NCBI GenBank assembly: GCA_904419875.1
Contig: CAJFTG010000021.1
Coordinates: 1 to 63,467, forward strand
Length of the DNA: 63,467 nt
From: Candidatus Avimonas caecicola
GTDB taxonomy: Bacteria > Bacillota > Clostridia > Oscillospirales > Acutalibacteraceae
Reading direction: 5' to 3'
Below the pieces are notes generated by a model. That model had not been told where the DNA came from. It saw only the letters and a program-made list of their open reading frames with translations, and searched no databases. Made by a program: the position numbers and the translations under genes. Below, in pieces: positions 9,473 through 17,818 of this stretch; the first letter of the stretch is position 1, and each line of letters opens with the position of its first letter.

Positions 9473-9508
9473 ATCTCCCGCTCCATTGTCGAAGGAGGCT
9501 AGAACGCT

Positions 9509-9676
9509 ATGCCCAGCGCAAATCCGCAGTGCAACCCGCTGACACAGGACCCGGAGATCCGGCAGTGCTTTCAGTCCCTCCCGGCCTATGTGCAGGAAAC
9601 CATTCACCAGTCGGGTGTGGAGATCACTTCGAAGCAGCAGCTGCAGCAGTGTGCGGACCATTTGATGAAAAAATAA
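9509..9676 (+). CDS. Small uncharacterised protein (55 aa), second of a tandem pair
   Basis: A 55-codon gene preceded by a strong GAAGGAGG site at a normal distance from ATG 9509 and stopped by TAA at 9674. The product starts MPSANPQCNPL, continues DPEIRQCFQSLPAYVQETIH and ends CADHLMKK. It shares the SLPxxVQExI core and spacing with the preceding 62-residue protein. Three Cys residues are present, which the neighbour lacks. No function is known to me. The strong ribosome binding site, the pairing with a paralogue and the terminator directly after it argue that it is real. Confidence 0.6.
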   Translation: MPSANPQCNPLTQDPEIRQCFQSLPAYVQETIHQSGVEITSKQQLQQCADHLMKK

Positions 9677-9714
9677 CCGTACCGCATGGCGGAAGCGGAA
9701 GTTTCCGCGCCGCC

Positions 9715-9759
9715 GAAAAAACGACGGCAGGCCATTTTTACGGCCTGCCGTCGTTTTTC
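9715..9759. terminator. Bidirectional rho-independent terminator
   Basis: A 13-bp perfect stem (9721-9733 with 9742-9754) flanked by six A on the left and five T on the right. It lies between the plus-strand tandem small genes and the convergent minus-strand methyltransferase gene, so it can stop transcription from both sides. Confidence 0.9.
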
Positions 9760-9760
9760 A

Positions 9761-10681
9761 TTATCCCCTCAGGTTTTCCTGCGGATCGCCGGCGGACAGC
9801 GGCCCCGCTCCCCTTTCCTGTGCCGGGCCGGGCGGGCCGAGACGCCTCTGCCGCACCGCTTCGTAAAACAGCACGGTCGAAGCGCAGGACACGTTGAAGG
9901 ACGAGGCGCAGCACCCCTCCGCCATGGGAATGGTGGCCATTTCGTCGCTCCATTCCTTGAAGCGGGCGCAGAGCCCCTCCGTTTCGTTGCCGATCAGGAA
10001 AAGGACCGGGCCGGACAGGTCCATCTCGAATAAGGGACGCTCCGCGTGGGAGGTGGTGCCGACCACCCTCAACCGCGGATACTGCCGTCGGAGGGCGGCA
10101 ATCCAGGCTTCCACCTCACCGCTCGAGTCCATATGGATTGCCGGCACCCGGAAAAAAGAGCCCATGGACGACACCACCACGTCCGGATCATACAGGTCCA
10201 CGCCATGACCGGTCAGCACCAGCGCCTCCACCCCCAGCGAGTCGCAGGAACGGAGCATCGTGCCCAGGTTCCCCCGGTTGGACGGCCGGTCAAAAAGCGC
10301 CAGCAACGGATTATCGCCCAGCGCAAGGCGGCCGGGATCCTCCTCCCGCATCCGGATCACCGCCATGAGCTCGGAAGCGTCGTTTTTCCCGCTGAGGCCG
10401 GCCATCAGCGCGTCGGTCAGCTCGTAATTCCGCTCGGTCCGCACCCGGCCGAGCATCTCCCGCGCCCAATGGGAGAGCGGCGTTTCAAACGAATAGAGAA
10501 AGGACCGGACGGTCCATCCGCTGCGAACCGCCTCGTTCAGGTTCCGCACGCCCTCCACGAAAAATTCCCCATACCGGTGGCGTTTGTTCCGGTTGGTTTT
10601 CAGCACCTCGAATTTCTGAAAGGCCGCATTTCTGGAATAAATCCGCTGCACCGCGCCGTTTCCCGCTTCTCTGTCCCGCAT
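9761..10681 (-). CDS. TrmH/SpoU-family RNA 2'-O-methyltransferase
   Basis: A 306-residue SPOUT methyltransferase that would methylate the ribose 2'-OH of a tRNA or 23S rRNA nucleotide using S-adenosylmethionine. Seen: an N-terminal substrate-binding region (about residues 15-115, with KRHRYGEFFVEGVRNLNEA), then the catalytic domain with LFDRPSNRGNLGTMLRSCDSLG (motif 1, Asn/Arg), VLFLIGNETEGL (motif 2) and IPMAEGCCASSFNVSCASTVLFYE (motif 3 of the trefoil knot). The conserved Ser-Leu-Asn-Val-Ser is here Ser-Phe-Asn-Val-Ser. The start follows AAGGAAAGGA. Which RNA site is modified cannot be told from sequence. It is downstream of cysK but has its own likely promoter. Confidence 0.88.
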   Translation of the reverse strand: MRDREAGNGAVQRIYSRNAAFQKFEVLKTNRNKRHRYGEFFVEGVRNLNEAVRSGWTVRSFLYSFETPLSHWAREMLGRVRTERNYELTDALMAGLSGKNDASELMAVIRMREEDPGRLALGDNPLLALFDRPSNRGNLGTMLRSCDSLGVEALVLTGHGVDLYDPDVVVSSMGSFFRVPAIHMDSSGEVEAWIAALRRQYPRLRVVGTTSHAERPLFEMDLSGPVLFLIGNETEGLCARFKEWSDEMATIPMAEGCCASSFNVSCASTVLFYEAVRQRRLGPPGPAQERGAGPLSAGDPQENLRG

Positions 10682-10725
10682 GTCAACCGTCCTTTCCTTC
10701 GCCGGCCGGAAAAGCCGTTGGGTTT

Positions 10726-10754
10726 AGTATAGCGCAGGCGGACGGCAATTGCAA
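10726..10754 (-). promoter_or_regulatory. Probable sigma-A promoter of the methyltransferase gene
   Basis: Reading on the minus strand: -35 TTGCAA (10749-10754), 17-base spacer, -10 TATACT (10726-10731), about 45 bases upstream of the ATG. The -10 is good and the -35 moderate. Confidence 0.55.
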
Positions 10755-10780
10755 CGGCGGCCGGGGCGCGGGCGGCGCTT

Positions 10781-11710
10781 TTATTCAAACAGCGGCGTGG
10801 AAAGGTAACGGTCGCCGGTATCGGGCAGCAGCGCCACAATGGTCTTCCCCTCGTTCTCCGGCCGCCGGGCGAGCTGGAGCGCCGCCCAGAGCGCCGCCCC
10901 GGAAGATATCCCCGCCAGCAGCCCCTCGGAACGCGCCAGTTCCCGGCCGGCACGGAACGCCTCTTCGCTGCGCACCGGGATCACTTCGTCGTAAACGGCC
11001 GTGTTCAGCACCTCCGGCACAAAGCCGGCGCCGATCCCCTGGAGCTTGTGGGGACCGGCCTTCCCTTCGGTCAGAACCGGGGAATCCTTTGGTTCCACCC
11101 CCACTATCCGGACGGTCGGCTTCTTTTCCCTGAGGTACTCGCCCACGCCGGTGATGGTACCGCCGGTGCCGATCCCGGCGACGAAAATGTCCACCTTCCC
11201 ATCGGTGTCCCGCCAGATTTCCGGGCCGGTGGCGGTGCGGTGGGCCGCCGGATTGGCCGGGTTGACAAACTGGCCGGGGATAAAGGCTCCCGGGATTTCC
11301 CGGGCCAGCTCCTCCGCCCTGGCGATGGCGCCCTTCATCCCCTTCGCCCCCTCGGTGAGGACCAGCTCCGCGCCGTAAGCCCTCAGCAGGCTGCGCCGCT
11401 CCATGCTCATGGTCTCGGGCATGGTCAGGATGACGCGGTAGCCGCGGGCCGCCGCCACCGCCGCCAGCCCGATGCCGGTGTTGCCGCTGGTCGGCTCGAC
11501 AATCACCGCCCCCGGCTTCAGCAGCCCCCGCGCCTCCGCATCCTCGATCATCGCCCGGGCGACCCGGTCCTTCACGCTGCCGGCCGGGTTGAACGCCTCC
11601 ACCTTGGCGAGAAGCCTTGCCTTCAGCCCCTCCTTTTTCTCCCAATTGCTCAGTTCCAGCAGCGGGGTATTCCCGATCAGCTCCGTCAGGCTTTTCGCTA
11701 TTCTTTCCAT
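10781..11710 (-). CDS. cysK: Cysteine synthase (O-acetylserine sulfhydrylase)
   Basis: A 309-residue PLP enzyme that makes cysteine from O-acetylserine and sulfide. Seen: [10 protein letters not shown] at the N-terminus, the PLP-lysine motif [10 protein letters not shown], the substrate loop [12 protein letters not shown], the phosphate-binding [15 protein letters not shown], and the C-terminal [14 protein letters not shown] and [11 protein letters not shown]. Full length for the family. It is a single gene on the minus strand with a strong promoter 48-76 bases upstream; no serine acetyltransferase is next to it. A possible Rrf2-type (CymR/IscR-like) operator half-site lies between promoter and start. 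Cystathionine beta-synthase-like use is possible but the length and C-terminus favour CysK. Confidence 0.93.
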   Translation of the reverse strand: MERIAKSLTELIGNTPLLELSNWEKKEGLKARLLAKVEAFNPAGSVKDRVARAMIEDAEARGLLKPGAVIVEPTSGNTGIGLAAVAAARGYRVILTMPETMSMERRSLLRAYGAELVLTEGAKGMKGAIARAEELAREIPGAFIPGQFVNPANPAAHRTATGPEIWRDTDGKVDIFVAGIGTGGTITGVGEYLREKKPTVRIVGVEPKDSPVLTEGKAGPHKLQGIGAGFVPEVLNTAVYDEVIPVRSEEAFRAGRELARSEGLLAGISSGAALWAALQLARRPENEGKTIVALLPDTGDRYLSTPLFE

Positions 11711-11757
11711 CGCCTTCGCTCCATTTCATAGTTTTCCTAGTGATTTGATATGATTAA

Positions 11758-11786
11758 AATATACACTGCTTTCCCCGCTTTGTCAA
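11758..11786 (-). promoter_or_regulatory. Strong sigma-A promoter of cysK
   Basis: On the minus strand: -35 TTGACA (11781-11786), exactly 17 bases, -10 TATATT (11758-11763). Just downstream, around 11727-11740, the minus strand reads CACTAGGAAAACTATG, which places an AGGAAAACT-type element near the start of transcription where a repressor could act. Confidence 0.82.
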
Positions 11787-11950
11787 GCGGAAACGCCGCC
11801 CAACCCGGACGGAGGCGGCCGCAAAGCCCGCCGGTCACACCGTCTGTCGCGCCGCCGGCCTGCACGGACGGAATCCGGCAGGCGTTCCGGGCGGGCAGAA
11901 CCGGGGAGGAAATGGGGAGGAAACGGGGGAGGGGCTGAGGGGGAAAGGAG

Positions 11951-12155
11951 GGAAGAGAGAGTACAGAGCTACAGAGTATACAGCAAGAGAACAGAGAGAG
12001 CGGGGTGCAAGCAGGGCAGGCAGGGGCAGGCAGGGGCAGGCAGAAGCAGGCAGGGACAGGCGGAGGCAAGCGAAAAGCAAGCGGGAACAAACGAAGTAAA
12101 TGGGGACAGACAGAGGCAGACAGAGGCAGACAGAAGCAGGCAGGAGCAGACAGGA
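11951..12155. repeat. Degenerate decanucleotide tandem repeat, purine-rich
   Basis: About 200 bases between cysK and the ADP-ribosylglycohydrolase are made of roughly twenty 10-base units on the plus strand, such as CAGGGGCAGG, CAGAAGCAGG, CAGGGACAGG, CGGAGGCAAG and CAGAGGCAGA, with one slip of a base near 12080. The clearest copies are from 12011 to 12150. The unit is almost pure purine except for the conserved C of CAG. The unit length is not a multiple of three, so the long frames across it are not coding. Confidence 0.85.
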
Positions 12156-12193
12156 GGAAACGATCCAAACGGCGCGCGGCCGTCTCCCGCCTG

Positions 12194-13021
12194 TTATGCC
12201 CATGCCTCCGCCCCGGGGATGCGGTACCGCGTGCAGAAAGCGCACACCACGCCGCGCAGGGACCCGTCCAGCCTCGCCAGCCCCTGCCGGGCCAGCGGCG
12301 GCGGAACAGCCCCGTAATAGGCGTGGGCGATCCCGCCGGCGATGCAGGCCATGGTATCGCTGTCCCCGCCGAGGGAAACCGCCAGGCGGATGGCGCTCTC
12401 CACGTCGTCCGATTCCAGAAACGCCCGGATAGCCGGCGGCACGCTGTAGCCGGCGCGGGAATCAAAGACAAAACCCGGCCGGATCGACCGCAGCGGACGG
12501 GACAAATCGTACCCGAAGCGGCGGCGGATCCGGACGGCGATCTCCTCCTTGGAGCAGCCGGTGCGGGCGAGGAAAACCGCCAGCGCCGCCGCCTGCGCGC
12601 CGGCCGTCCCCTCCGGATGCCGGTGGGTGAACCGGCAGCTGATTTCCGCTTCCCTCAGGACCGCCTGAGGCGTGTCCAGCGCAAAGCCGATGGGGCTGAC
12701 CCGCATCGCCCCGCCGTTCCCATAGCTTTCCTGCACCGGCAGCCCCGGCGCGCGGCACCACGCCCGGAACATTCCGCCGAAGCCGGCGTCCGGATACCGG
12801 AAATAGTACCGACGGTACCGCGCGGCGTACCGCTCCGCCCGCTCCTCCTCCGAAGCGGGGCCTGCCGCCGCCTGACACATAAGCGCTTCCGCCGTTGCCG
12901 CCGTGAGCACCGTATCGTCGGTAAAACGGCTTTCCGGCAGAAAAAGCGGAAAATCCACGCGCTTGGTCGGGCGCCGCTCATAGGCGGAGCCCACTATGTC
13001 CCCTAAAATCGCGCCCAGCAA
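12194..13021 (-). CDS. ADP-ribosylglycohydrolase family protein (DraG/ARH-like)
   Basis: A 275-residue Mg-dependent hydrolase fold that removes ADP-ribose from proteins or small molecules. Seen: N-terminal GAILGDIVGSAYE, the metal-binding FTDDTVLTAATAEAL (Thr-Asp-Asp), a central WCRAPGLPVQESYGNGGAMR with the GNGxxMR motif, and the C-terminal metal site SLGGDSDTMACIAGGIAHAYYG. These are all the conserved acidic residues of the family. The N-terminal Met starts directly in the first motif, as usual. It stands alone on the minus strand; the substrate is unknown. A promoter is present 126 bases upstream. Confidence 0.9.
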   Translation of the reverse strand: MLGAILGDIVGSAYERRPTKRVDFPLFLPESRFTDDTVLTAATAEALMCQAAAGPASEEERAERYAARYRRYYFRYPDAGFGGMFRAWCRAPGLPVQESYGNGGAMRVSPIGFALDTPQAVLREAEISCRFTHRHPEGTAGAQAAALAVFLARTGCSKEEIAVRIRRRFGYDLSRPLRSIRPGFVFDSRAGYSVPPAIRAFLESDDVESAIRLAVSLGGDSDTMACIAGGIAHAYYGAVPPPLARQGLARLDGSLRGVVCAFCTRYRIPGAEAWA

Positions 13022-13146
13022 CGCAAGCGCCTCCTTCCATCGTCCTTTTCCTCCCCGGCCGCCTTCCCGCAGCGAGCCCGCCGCCCCGCCGCGGCGGGCA
13101 GAGGGCTTTCCCCGCGGCGGACGCCTCCTCCCTCCTCCCTAAGCTA

Positions 13147-13175
13147 ATTATAGAGGAGCGGCGGCCTGGACGCAA
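13147..13175 (-). promoter_or_regulatory. Probable sigma-A promoter of the ADP-ribosylglycohydrolase gene
   Basis: On the minus strand: -35 TTGCGT (13170-13175), 17 bases, perfect -10 TATAAT (13147-13152). It would give a GC-rich leader of about 120 bases. The interval 13176-13520 beyond it holds no gene that I can support. Confidence 0.6.
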
Positions 13176-13521
13176 CCCGGCGGCGCAGCCCGCGGAAAAA
13201 TACGCGGGGAAACGCCGCCCGCGGCCTGCCGGCAGGCATAAACCGGGCGTTTCCACACCCTGCCGGCGGACCGGAATCCCGGCCCTGCGTATCCCTTTTG
13301 CGGCTCCTTTTCCTCTTCCCCAGGCGGCGGAGACGTTTCGTCCCATCCCCCAAACGGGTTTTTATATTTCTTTAAGGAATTTATAGGGAAAAACTCACTC
13401 CCCTTCCTCGGCCGCGGACTATACTGTTTTTGATTGCCCAGGGTTCTCGGGGTCTCCAAGGCCGGATTCCCCGTATTTGCGGGCGGGATCAAATGGGACC
13501 AAATGGGACAAGACAAAAAAG

Positions 13522-13550
13522 TTGAAAAAAACGGGCCGCTATAGTAAGAT
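13522..13550 (+). promoter_or_regulatory. Probable sigma-A promoter of the transglutaminase gene
   Basis: -35 TTGAAA (13522-13527), 17-base spacer, -10 TAAGAT (13545-13550), ending 37 bases before the ATG in a locally A-rich stretch. Confidence 0.55.
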
Positions 13551-13587
13551 AAAAAGGATACGGCGGAAAAGTCTGGGGGAACGAAAC

Positions 13588-14718
13588 ATGCAGGAACCGA
13601 AAAGACGGACAAATTCCACACGAAAACGGCGGAAACGGCGGCTCCGCCCGCTCGGCTGGCTCCTTTTGGGGGCGGCGGCGCTGCTGGCCGCGGGGGCCGT
13701 CGCCCTGGTCGTCTTTCTGGTTCGGGGCAGCGGCGCCCCTCCCGCGGAAGAAAGCGACGGCGCCACACAGAGCACGTCCGGCACAGGCACCACCGCCGCA
13801 ACCGGCCCGGCCGCCGACACGGCGGACGGCACCTGGGTGGTGGAAGGCGAGCAGGCGTATTACCTCGGCGGGGACGGAAGCCCCTATACCGGCGTCCATA
13901 CCATTGACGGCGCGGAATGCACCTTTGCGGACGACGGCTCCCTGCTGGACGGCTGGGCGAACGTGGACAATATCCGCTATCATTTTTCCGGCGGCGTGCT
14001 GTCCAAGGGCACCCAGGTGATCGACGGGCTCACCCGGTATATCAACGCCGACGGCACCATGTTCGTCGGCTGGTACGACAGCCCCTTTTCCGGCCAGCGG
14101 TATTATTACGATTACGAGACCGGCGCTTCCTACCGCGGATGGAAGGAAATTGACGGCAGCGCCTATTATTTCCAGCCCGACGGCACGCTGGCGCGCAGCA
14201 CCACGGTGGACGGGGTAGCCATTGACGACGACGGGGTTGCCGCCGAACTGCCCGCCTCCACCTCCACGTCCGGCTCCGAATCCACCGCGACCACCCGCCC
14301 GCCGGTCAAGCCTGACCCCACGGTGCCGGATTCCCTGGGGCGGGAGCTGGACGACATCCTCGCGACCTACGGGGACACGCCGGAAGCCATTTACGATTAC
14401 GTTCACGACCATTACACCTACCGCTATGCGCCGGAAGGCTCCATCGCGGAAAACGCGCAGCATATGCTGGACTACGGGACGGGAAGCTGCTACAATTTCG
14501 CCTCGCTGACCTACCTGCTCTTCCAGCGGGCAGGCTACGACGTGTATTATGTGACCGGCAAGGGCTGGCAGCCCGGGGATTACCACTGCTGGTGCCTCGC
14601 CTATTTCGACGGCGGCTGGTATTACGTGGATTCCCTGTACGTCCGCTCCGCCAAGCTGACCGCCGCCGAGCTGAGGGAAAAAGGCTACGTGTGGGACCAA
14701 AGCGGCCTCCCCGGCTGA
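13588..14718 (+). CDS. Membrane-anchored transglutaminase-like protein with wall-binding repeats
   Basis: A 376-residue exported protein. Seen in order: a very basic cytoplasmic tail (residues 1-20), one membrane segment (about 22-45, LLLGAAALLAAGAVALVVFL), a Ser/Thr/Gly/Ala linker, three or four aromatic beta-hairpin repeats of the cell-wall-binding type (GWANVDNIRYHFSGGV, GLTRYINADGTMFVGWY, GWKEIDGSAYYFQPDGT) and a C-terminal transglutaminase-like domain with GTGSCYNFASLTYLLF (Cys), DYHCWCLAYF (His) and WYYVDSLY (Asp), a complete Cys-His-Asp triad. The ATG at 13588 follows GGGGGA. Such domains act as peptidases or cross-linking enzymes at the cell surface; the reaction here is not known. 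It begins a run of four or five envelope genes. Confidence 0.82.
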   Translation: MQEPKRRTNSTRKRRKRRLRPLGWLLLGAAALLAAGAVALVVFLVRGSGAPPAEESDGATQSTSGTGTTAATGPAADTADGTWVVEGEQAYYLGGDGSPYTGVHTIDGAECTFADDGSLLDGWANVDNIRYHFSGGVLSKGTQVIDGLTRYINADGTMFVGWYDSPFSGQRYYYDYETGASYRGWKEIDGSAYYFQPDGTLARSTTVDGVAIDDDGVAAELPASTSTSGSESTATTRPPVKPDPTVPDSLGRELDDILATYGDTPEAIYDYVHDHYTYRYAPEGSIAENAQHMLDYGTGSCYNFASLTYLLFQRAGYDVYYVTGKGWQPGDYHCWCLAYFDGGWYYVDSLYVRSAKLTAAELREKGYVWDQSGLPG

Positions 14719-15025
14719 GGGCGGCACACCGGCCGGCCAACGGCCGCGCCGTGGTCCCGGTTATATAAATTTCGTATAACCAGGCTATAAATTTACTCTT
14801 TGTTAATCCGGGGGCCTTCGGTTCCCCCGGCCGTCGGTTATTCAGGCTATAGCGGTTGGCCTGGCCGGCATGGGTATTGTGGTAACCGTATTTACCGTGT
14901 TTGCCGTGTTTACCGCCGTGGTCGCGGCAAGGAGGATTCAGGGCATCCGGCAGTTCGACGGGCGAGCGCCCGCCGGCATTTATGGGACGCGGATTTTTCA
15001 GCGGAAGGGGGCTGGATTTGTCGAG

Positions 15026-16321
15026 ATGAAACGCTGTTTTTTGGTTTCCCGGCTTTTCCTGCCGCCGTCGGCCGGCCGGGACGCCGGGGGACATTCCCGG
15101 CGCAGAGCGGAGCGGCCCGCGGCGGCCCTGCTGCTCGCCGCGGCCCTGCTGCTGACCGGCTGCGGAGCGGCCCCCTCCCCGGAAAGCGGGACGGGCGCCG
15201 CCTCCACCGGTTCCACGACCCCTTCCTCCGTTTCTTCTGCTGCTTCTGCTCCATCCACCCCGCCCACCTCCACCACCACGGTATACCGCGACCCGCAGAC
15301 CGGCATTGCTTATGACAACAACGACCTCACGGGAAAAACCGCAGAGCGGTTCGAGCTGCCGCTGGAGGGGGCTACAGGCTTTGCCCCCGTCGCCATGGAC
15401 GCCACCGCAGCCCCTCAGGGGGCGGGCGGGACGGTCGCCTCCCTCTCGCCGGGGGACGCCTTCACCATCCTGGAAGAGAAGGACGGCCGCTGGTGGCGGG
15501 TGACGCAGGACGACGCCTGGACCGGCTGGGTGGACAGCACATACTGCTATCTCAACATCCCGGACGTGGTCCCTTCGATCGTGTTTGACAATACCAACGC
15601 CTATTCCTCTGTCTTCGTTTCCTCGGGCAAAAGCATTCCCGGCATCACCGGGGAGAAGCTGTACGATTCCAGGCGCTGGAACGAGCGGCTGGGGGAAGAG
15701 CAGTACGTGGTGGCGGCCAACTACATCATGGTGAAAAAAATCTACACCGCCCAGCAAGCCGCCCTGGCCGACGGCTACACCCTGGTCATCAATGAAACCT
15801 TCCGCCCCTTCGACGTTCAGCTGGACGTTGCGGGCAAGCTCAAGGCGCTGTATGCGGAGGATGCCGGGGTGAAGGCCGGCATCGATAAAAGCCCCTGGGG
15901 AATCGGCTGGTTCATCGCCAGCAAGCTTTCCACCCACCAGATCGGGTGCGCGATGGACGTGAGCCTGGCCAGGGTGAACCGGATGGAGGTCCGGCTCTCC
16001 GGTGGGTACCGCTATGCGGTGGTGACCGACGCCGCCCTGTGTGGGATGCCCACGGCCATGCATGAGCTGAGCTCCGCGGCCGTCTGCCTCAAGCAGCCGG
16101 TGAACTCCTACTCCAAAACCGCATGGAAAAGCGCCGACCCGGCGGACTCCATGACCGAGGACGCCCTGCGGCTCCAGAAATACTGCACCGACACCGGCCT
16201 GTCTCCCCTCGCCTCCGAATGGTGGCATTTCAACGACCTGGAGGCCAAAGAGGCGATCGGCAGCCATTACACCACCGAGGTTTTTTACATTGACGACTGT
16301 CTCAGCCGCGTGCCGGAATAA
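15026..16321 (+). CDS. Lipoprotein with SH3-like and M15 D,D-carboxypeptidase domains
   Basis: A 431-residue exported lipoprotein that probably trims D-Ala from peptidoglycan stem peptides. Seen: a basic n-region, hydrophobic core PAAALLLAAALLLTGCG with lipobox Leu-Thr-Gly-Cys, a Ser/Thr/Pro-rich linker, an SH3-like segment (LEEKDGRWWRVTQDDAWTGW) and a C-terminal M15 peptidase with NETFRPFDVQ, THQIGCAMDVSL (His and Asp zinc ligands) and ASEWWHFND (catalytic Glu and His ligand). The ATG at 15026 is the best match to a signal peptide; its n-region is unusually long (about 34 residues), so a later start cannot be excluded, and the in-frame ATG at 14870 is rejected because it would bury the signal. 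The 300-base spacer upstream has short TTACCGTGT-like repeats near 14880-14920 and a GC hairpin at about 14808-14830. Confidence 0.8.
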   Translation: MKRCFLVSRLFLPPSAGRDAGGHSRRRAERPAAALLLAAALLLTGCGAAPSPESGTGAASTGSTTPSSVSSAASAPSTPPTSTTTVYRDPQTGIAYDNNDLTGKTAERFELPLEGATGFAPVAMDATAAPQGAGGTVASLSPGDAFTILEEKDGRWWRVTQDDAWTGWVDSTYCYLNIPDVVPSIVFDNTNAYSSVFVSSGKSIPGITGEKLYDSRRWNERLGEEQYVVAANYIMVKKIYTAQQAALADGYTLVINETFRPFDVQLDVAGKLKALYAEDAGVKAGIDKSPWGIGWFIASKLSTHQIGCAMDVSLARVNRMEVRLSGGYRYAVVTDAALCGMPTAMHELSSAAVCLKQPVNSYSKTAWKSADPADSMTEDALRLQKYCTDTGLSPLASEWWHFNDLEAKEAIGSHYTTEVFYIDDCLSRVPE

Positions 16322-16376
16322 ACCGGAATAAACACAGCGCACGTCCACAAACTATATGTAAGGAATTCTGACGCTT

Positions 16377-17801
16377 ATGGTTTTCAGTTCACTGAGCTTC
16401 CTGTTTCTGTTCTTCCCGGTGACCTTTCTGCTGTATGCCGCCGTCCCCTTCGCAAAGTTCCGCAACGCCCTGCTGATTCTCGCCAGCCTGGTGTTCTACG
16501 CCTGGGGGGAGCCGGTATACATCCTGCTCCTGCTCGCGTCGGTGGTGCTCAACTGGCTGCTGGCGCTGGCGCTGGGCCGGCGGGACACCGGCCGGAAGGC
16601 GGTCGCGGCCGCCGCGGTTATCCTCAATATCGGCCTGCTGGTGGTGTTCAAGTACAGCGGCTTCCTGACGGAGACGGCCAACGCCCTGTTCCGCCTGTCC
16701 CTGCCGGTTCCCGCCATCCGGCTTCCCATCGGCATCTCCTTTTTCACCTTCCAGACGCTTTCCTACGTCATCGACGTGTACCGCGACAAATCCAGCATGC
16801 AGAAGAGCCTGCCCCGGCTGCTTTTGTACATCTCTTTCTTCCCCCAGCTCATCGCGGGGCCGATCGTCAAATACCACGACATCAAGGACCAGCTGGAGCG
16901 GCGCACCTTTTCCTTCGACCGCTGCGCCGGCGGTTTCCGGCGCTTTCTCTACGGCCTGGCCAAAAAGGTGCTGATCGCCAACGTGATGGCGGTGACGGCG
17001 GATTATGCGTTCGGCCTGCCCGCCGCCTCCCTGACCGCGCCCGCCGCCTGGCTGGGGGCGGTGAGCTACATGCTGCAGATCTACTTCGATTTCAGCGGCT
17101 ACAGCGACATGGCCATCGGCCTGGGGAAGGCGTTCGGCTTTGATTTCAAGGAAAATTTCCGTTATCCCTACGCGGCGGTCGGTATCAAGGATTTCTGGCG
17201 CAAATGGCACATCTCCCTGTCCACGTGGTTCAAGGAATACCTCTATATCCCGCTGGGCGGCAACCGGAAGGGCAAGGCGCGCACCTACCTCAACCAGCTG
17301 ATCGTGTTCGCCTGCACCGGCCTGTGGCACGGCGCGAACGTCACCTTCCTGGTGTGGGGGCTGTTCCACGGCCTGTTCCTGATTCTGGAAAGCGCGGGCA
17401 TCCTTCCGGTCAGGAAAGCGGAAAAGCACCCGGCCGCCCGGTTCCTGGCGCGGGTTTATACCCTGTTCGTGGTGCTGGTCGGGTTCACGGTCTTCCGGGC
17501 GGACACCATGACCCAGGCGGTGCAGTATCTGGGCGCCATGTTTACCGGCGGTCCCGGGGCCGCCGCCGACGCGGCCGGGGCGCTGGCTTACCTGACGCCG
17601 TGGTTCCTCTTTGTCCTGGCGATCGCCTGCGTGGTATCCTTCCCCGTGGCGCCCGCGCTGGAAAGCCGGCTCTGCCGCAGCGCCGCGGGTGCGACGGCGT
17701 ACGCCGCGGTCAGCTACGGGCTGTCGCTGGCCCTGTTCGCGCTGTGCATCCTTTCCCTGGCGGCGGACACCTATAATCCCTTCATCTATTTCCGGTTTTA
17801 A
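16377..17801 (+). CDS. MBOAT-family O-acyltransferase (AlgI/DltB-like)
   Basis: A 474-residue polytopic membrane protein, with about ten to twelve hydrophobic segments from the N-terminus (SSLSFLFLFFPVTFLLYAAV) to the end. Seen: the family signature YVIDVYRDK, YFDFSGYSDMAIGLGKAFGF, NFRYPYAAVGIKDFWRKWHISLSTWF with its first conserved His, LGGNRKG, and the invariant His in CTGLWHGANVTFLVWG. It fits the AlgI group, which passes acetyl groups across the membrane to an extracellular transferase. The next gene, 17 bases away, encodes the DHHW/AlgJ-like partner expected for such a pathway. The substrate is a surface glycan, identity unknown; the FucNAc polymer encoded at 0-8 kb is one candidate. Confidence 0.9.
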   Translation: MVFSSLSFLFLFFPVTFLLYAAVPFAKFRNALLILASLVFYAWGEPVYILLLLASVVLNWLLALALGRRDTGRKAVAAAAVILNIGLLVVFKYSGFLTETANALFRLSLPVPAIRLPIGISFFTFQTLSYVIDVYRDKSSMQKSLPRLLLYISFFPQLIAGPIVKYHDIKDQLERRTFSFDRCAGGFRRFLYGLAKKVLIANVMAVTADYAFGLPAASLTAPAAWLGAVSYMLQIYFDFSGYSDMAIGLGKAFGFDFKENFRYPYAAVGIKDFWRKWHISLSTWFKEYLYIPLGGNRKGKARTYLNQLIVFACTGLWHGANVTFLVWGLFHGLFLILESAGILPVRKAEKHPAARFLARVYTLFVVLVGFTVFRADTMTQAVQYLGAMFTGGPGAAADAAGALAYLTPWFLFVLAIACVVSFPVAPALESRLCRSAAGATAYAAVSYGLSLALFALCILSLAADTYNPFIYFRF

Positions 17802-17818
17802 GGAGGCGGACGGACAGC

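Noticed and set aside
11951-12155. CRISPR array
   Set aside because: The units are 10 bases with no spacers of constant length and no cas gene nearby.
12005-13006. A 333-codon plus-strand frame starting in the purine-rich repeat
   Set aside because: Begins inside a non-triplet repeat and then mirrors the ADP-ribosylglycohydrolase gene.
14306-16348. A 680-codon minus-strand frame across the transglutaminase and M15 genes
   Set aside because: It is the reverse-strand shadow of two well-supported genes, a common effect of high GC content.
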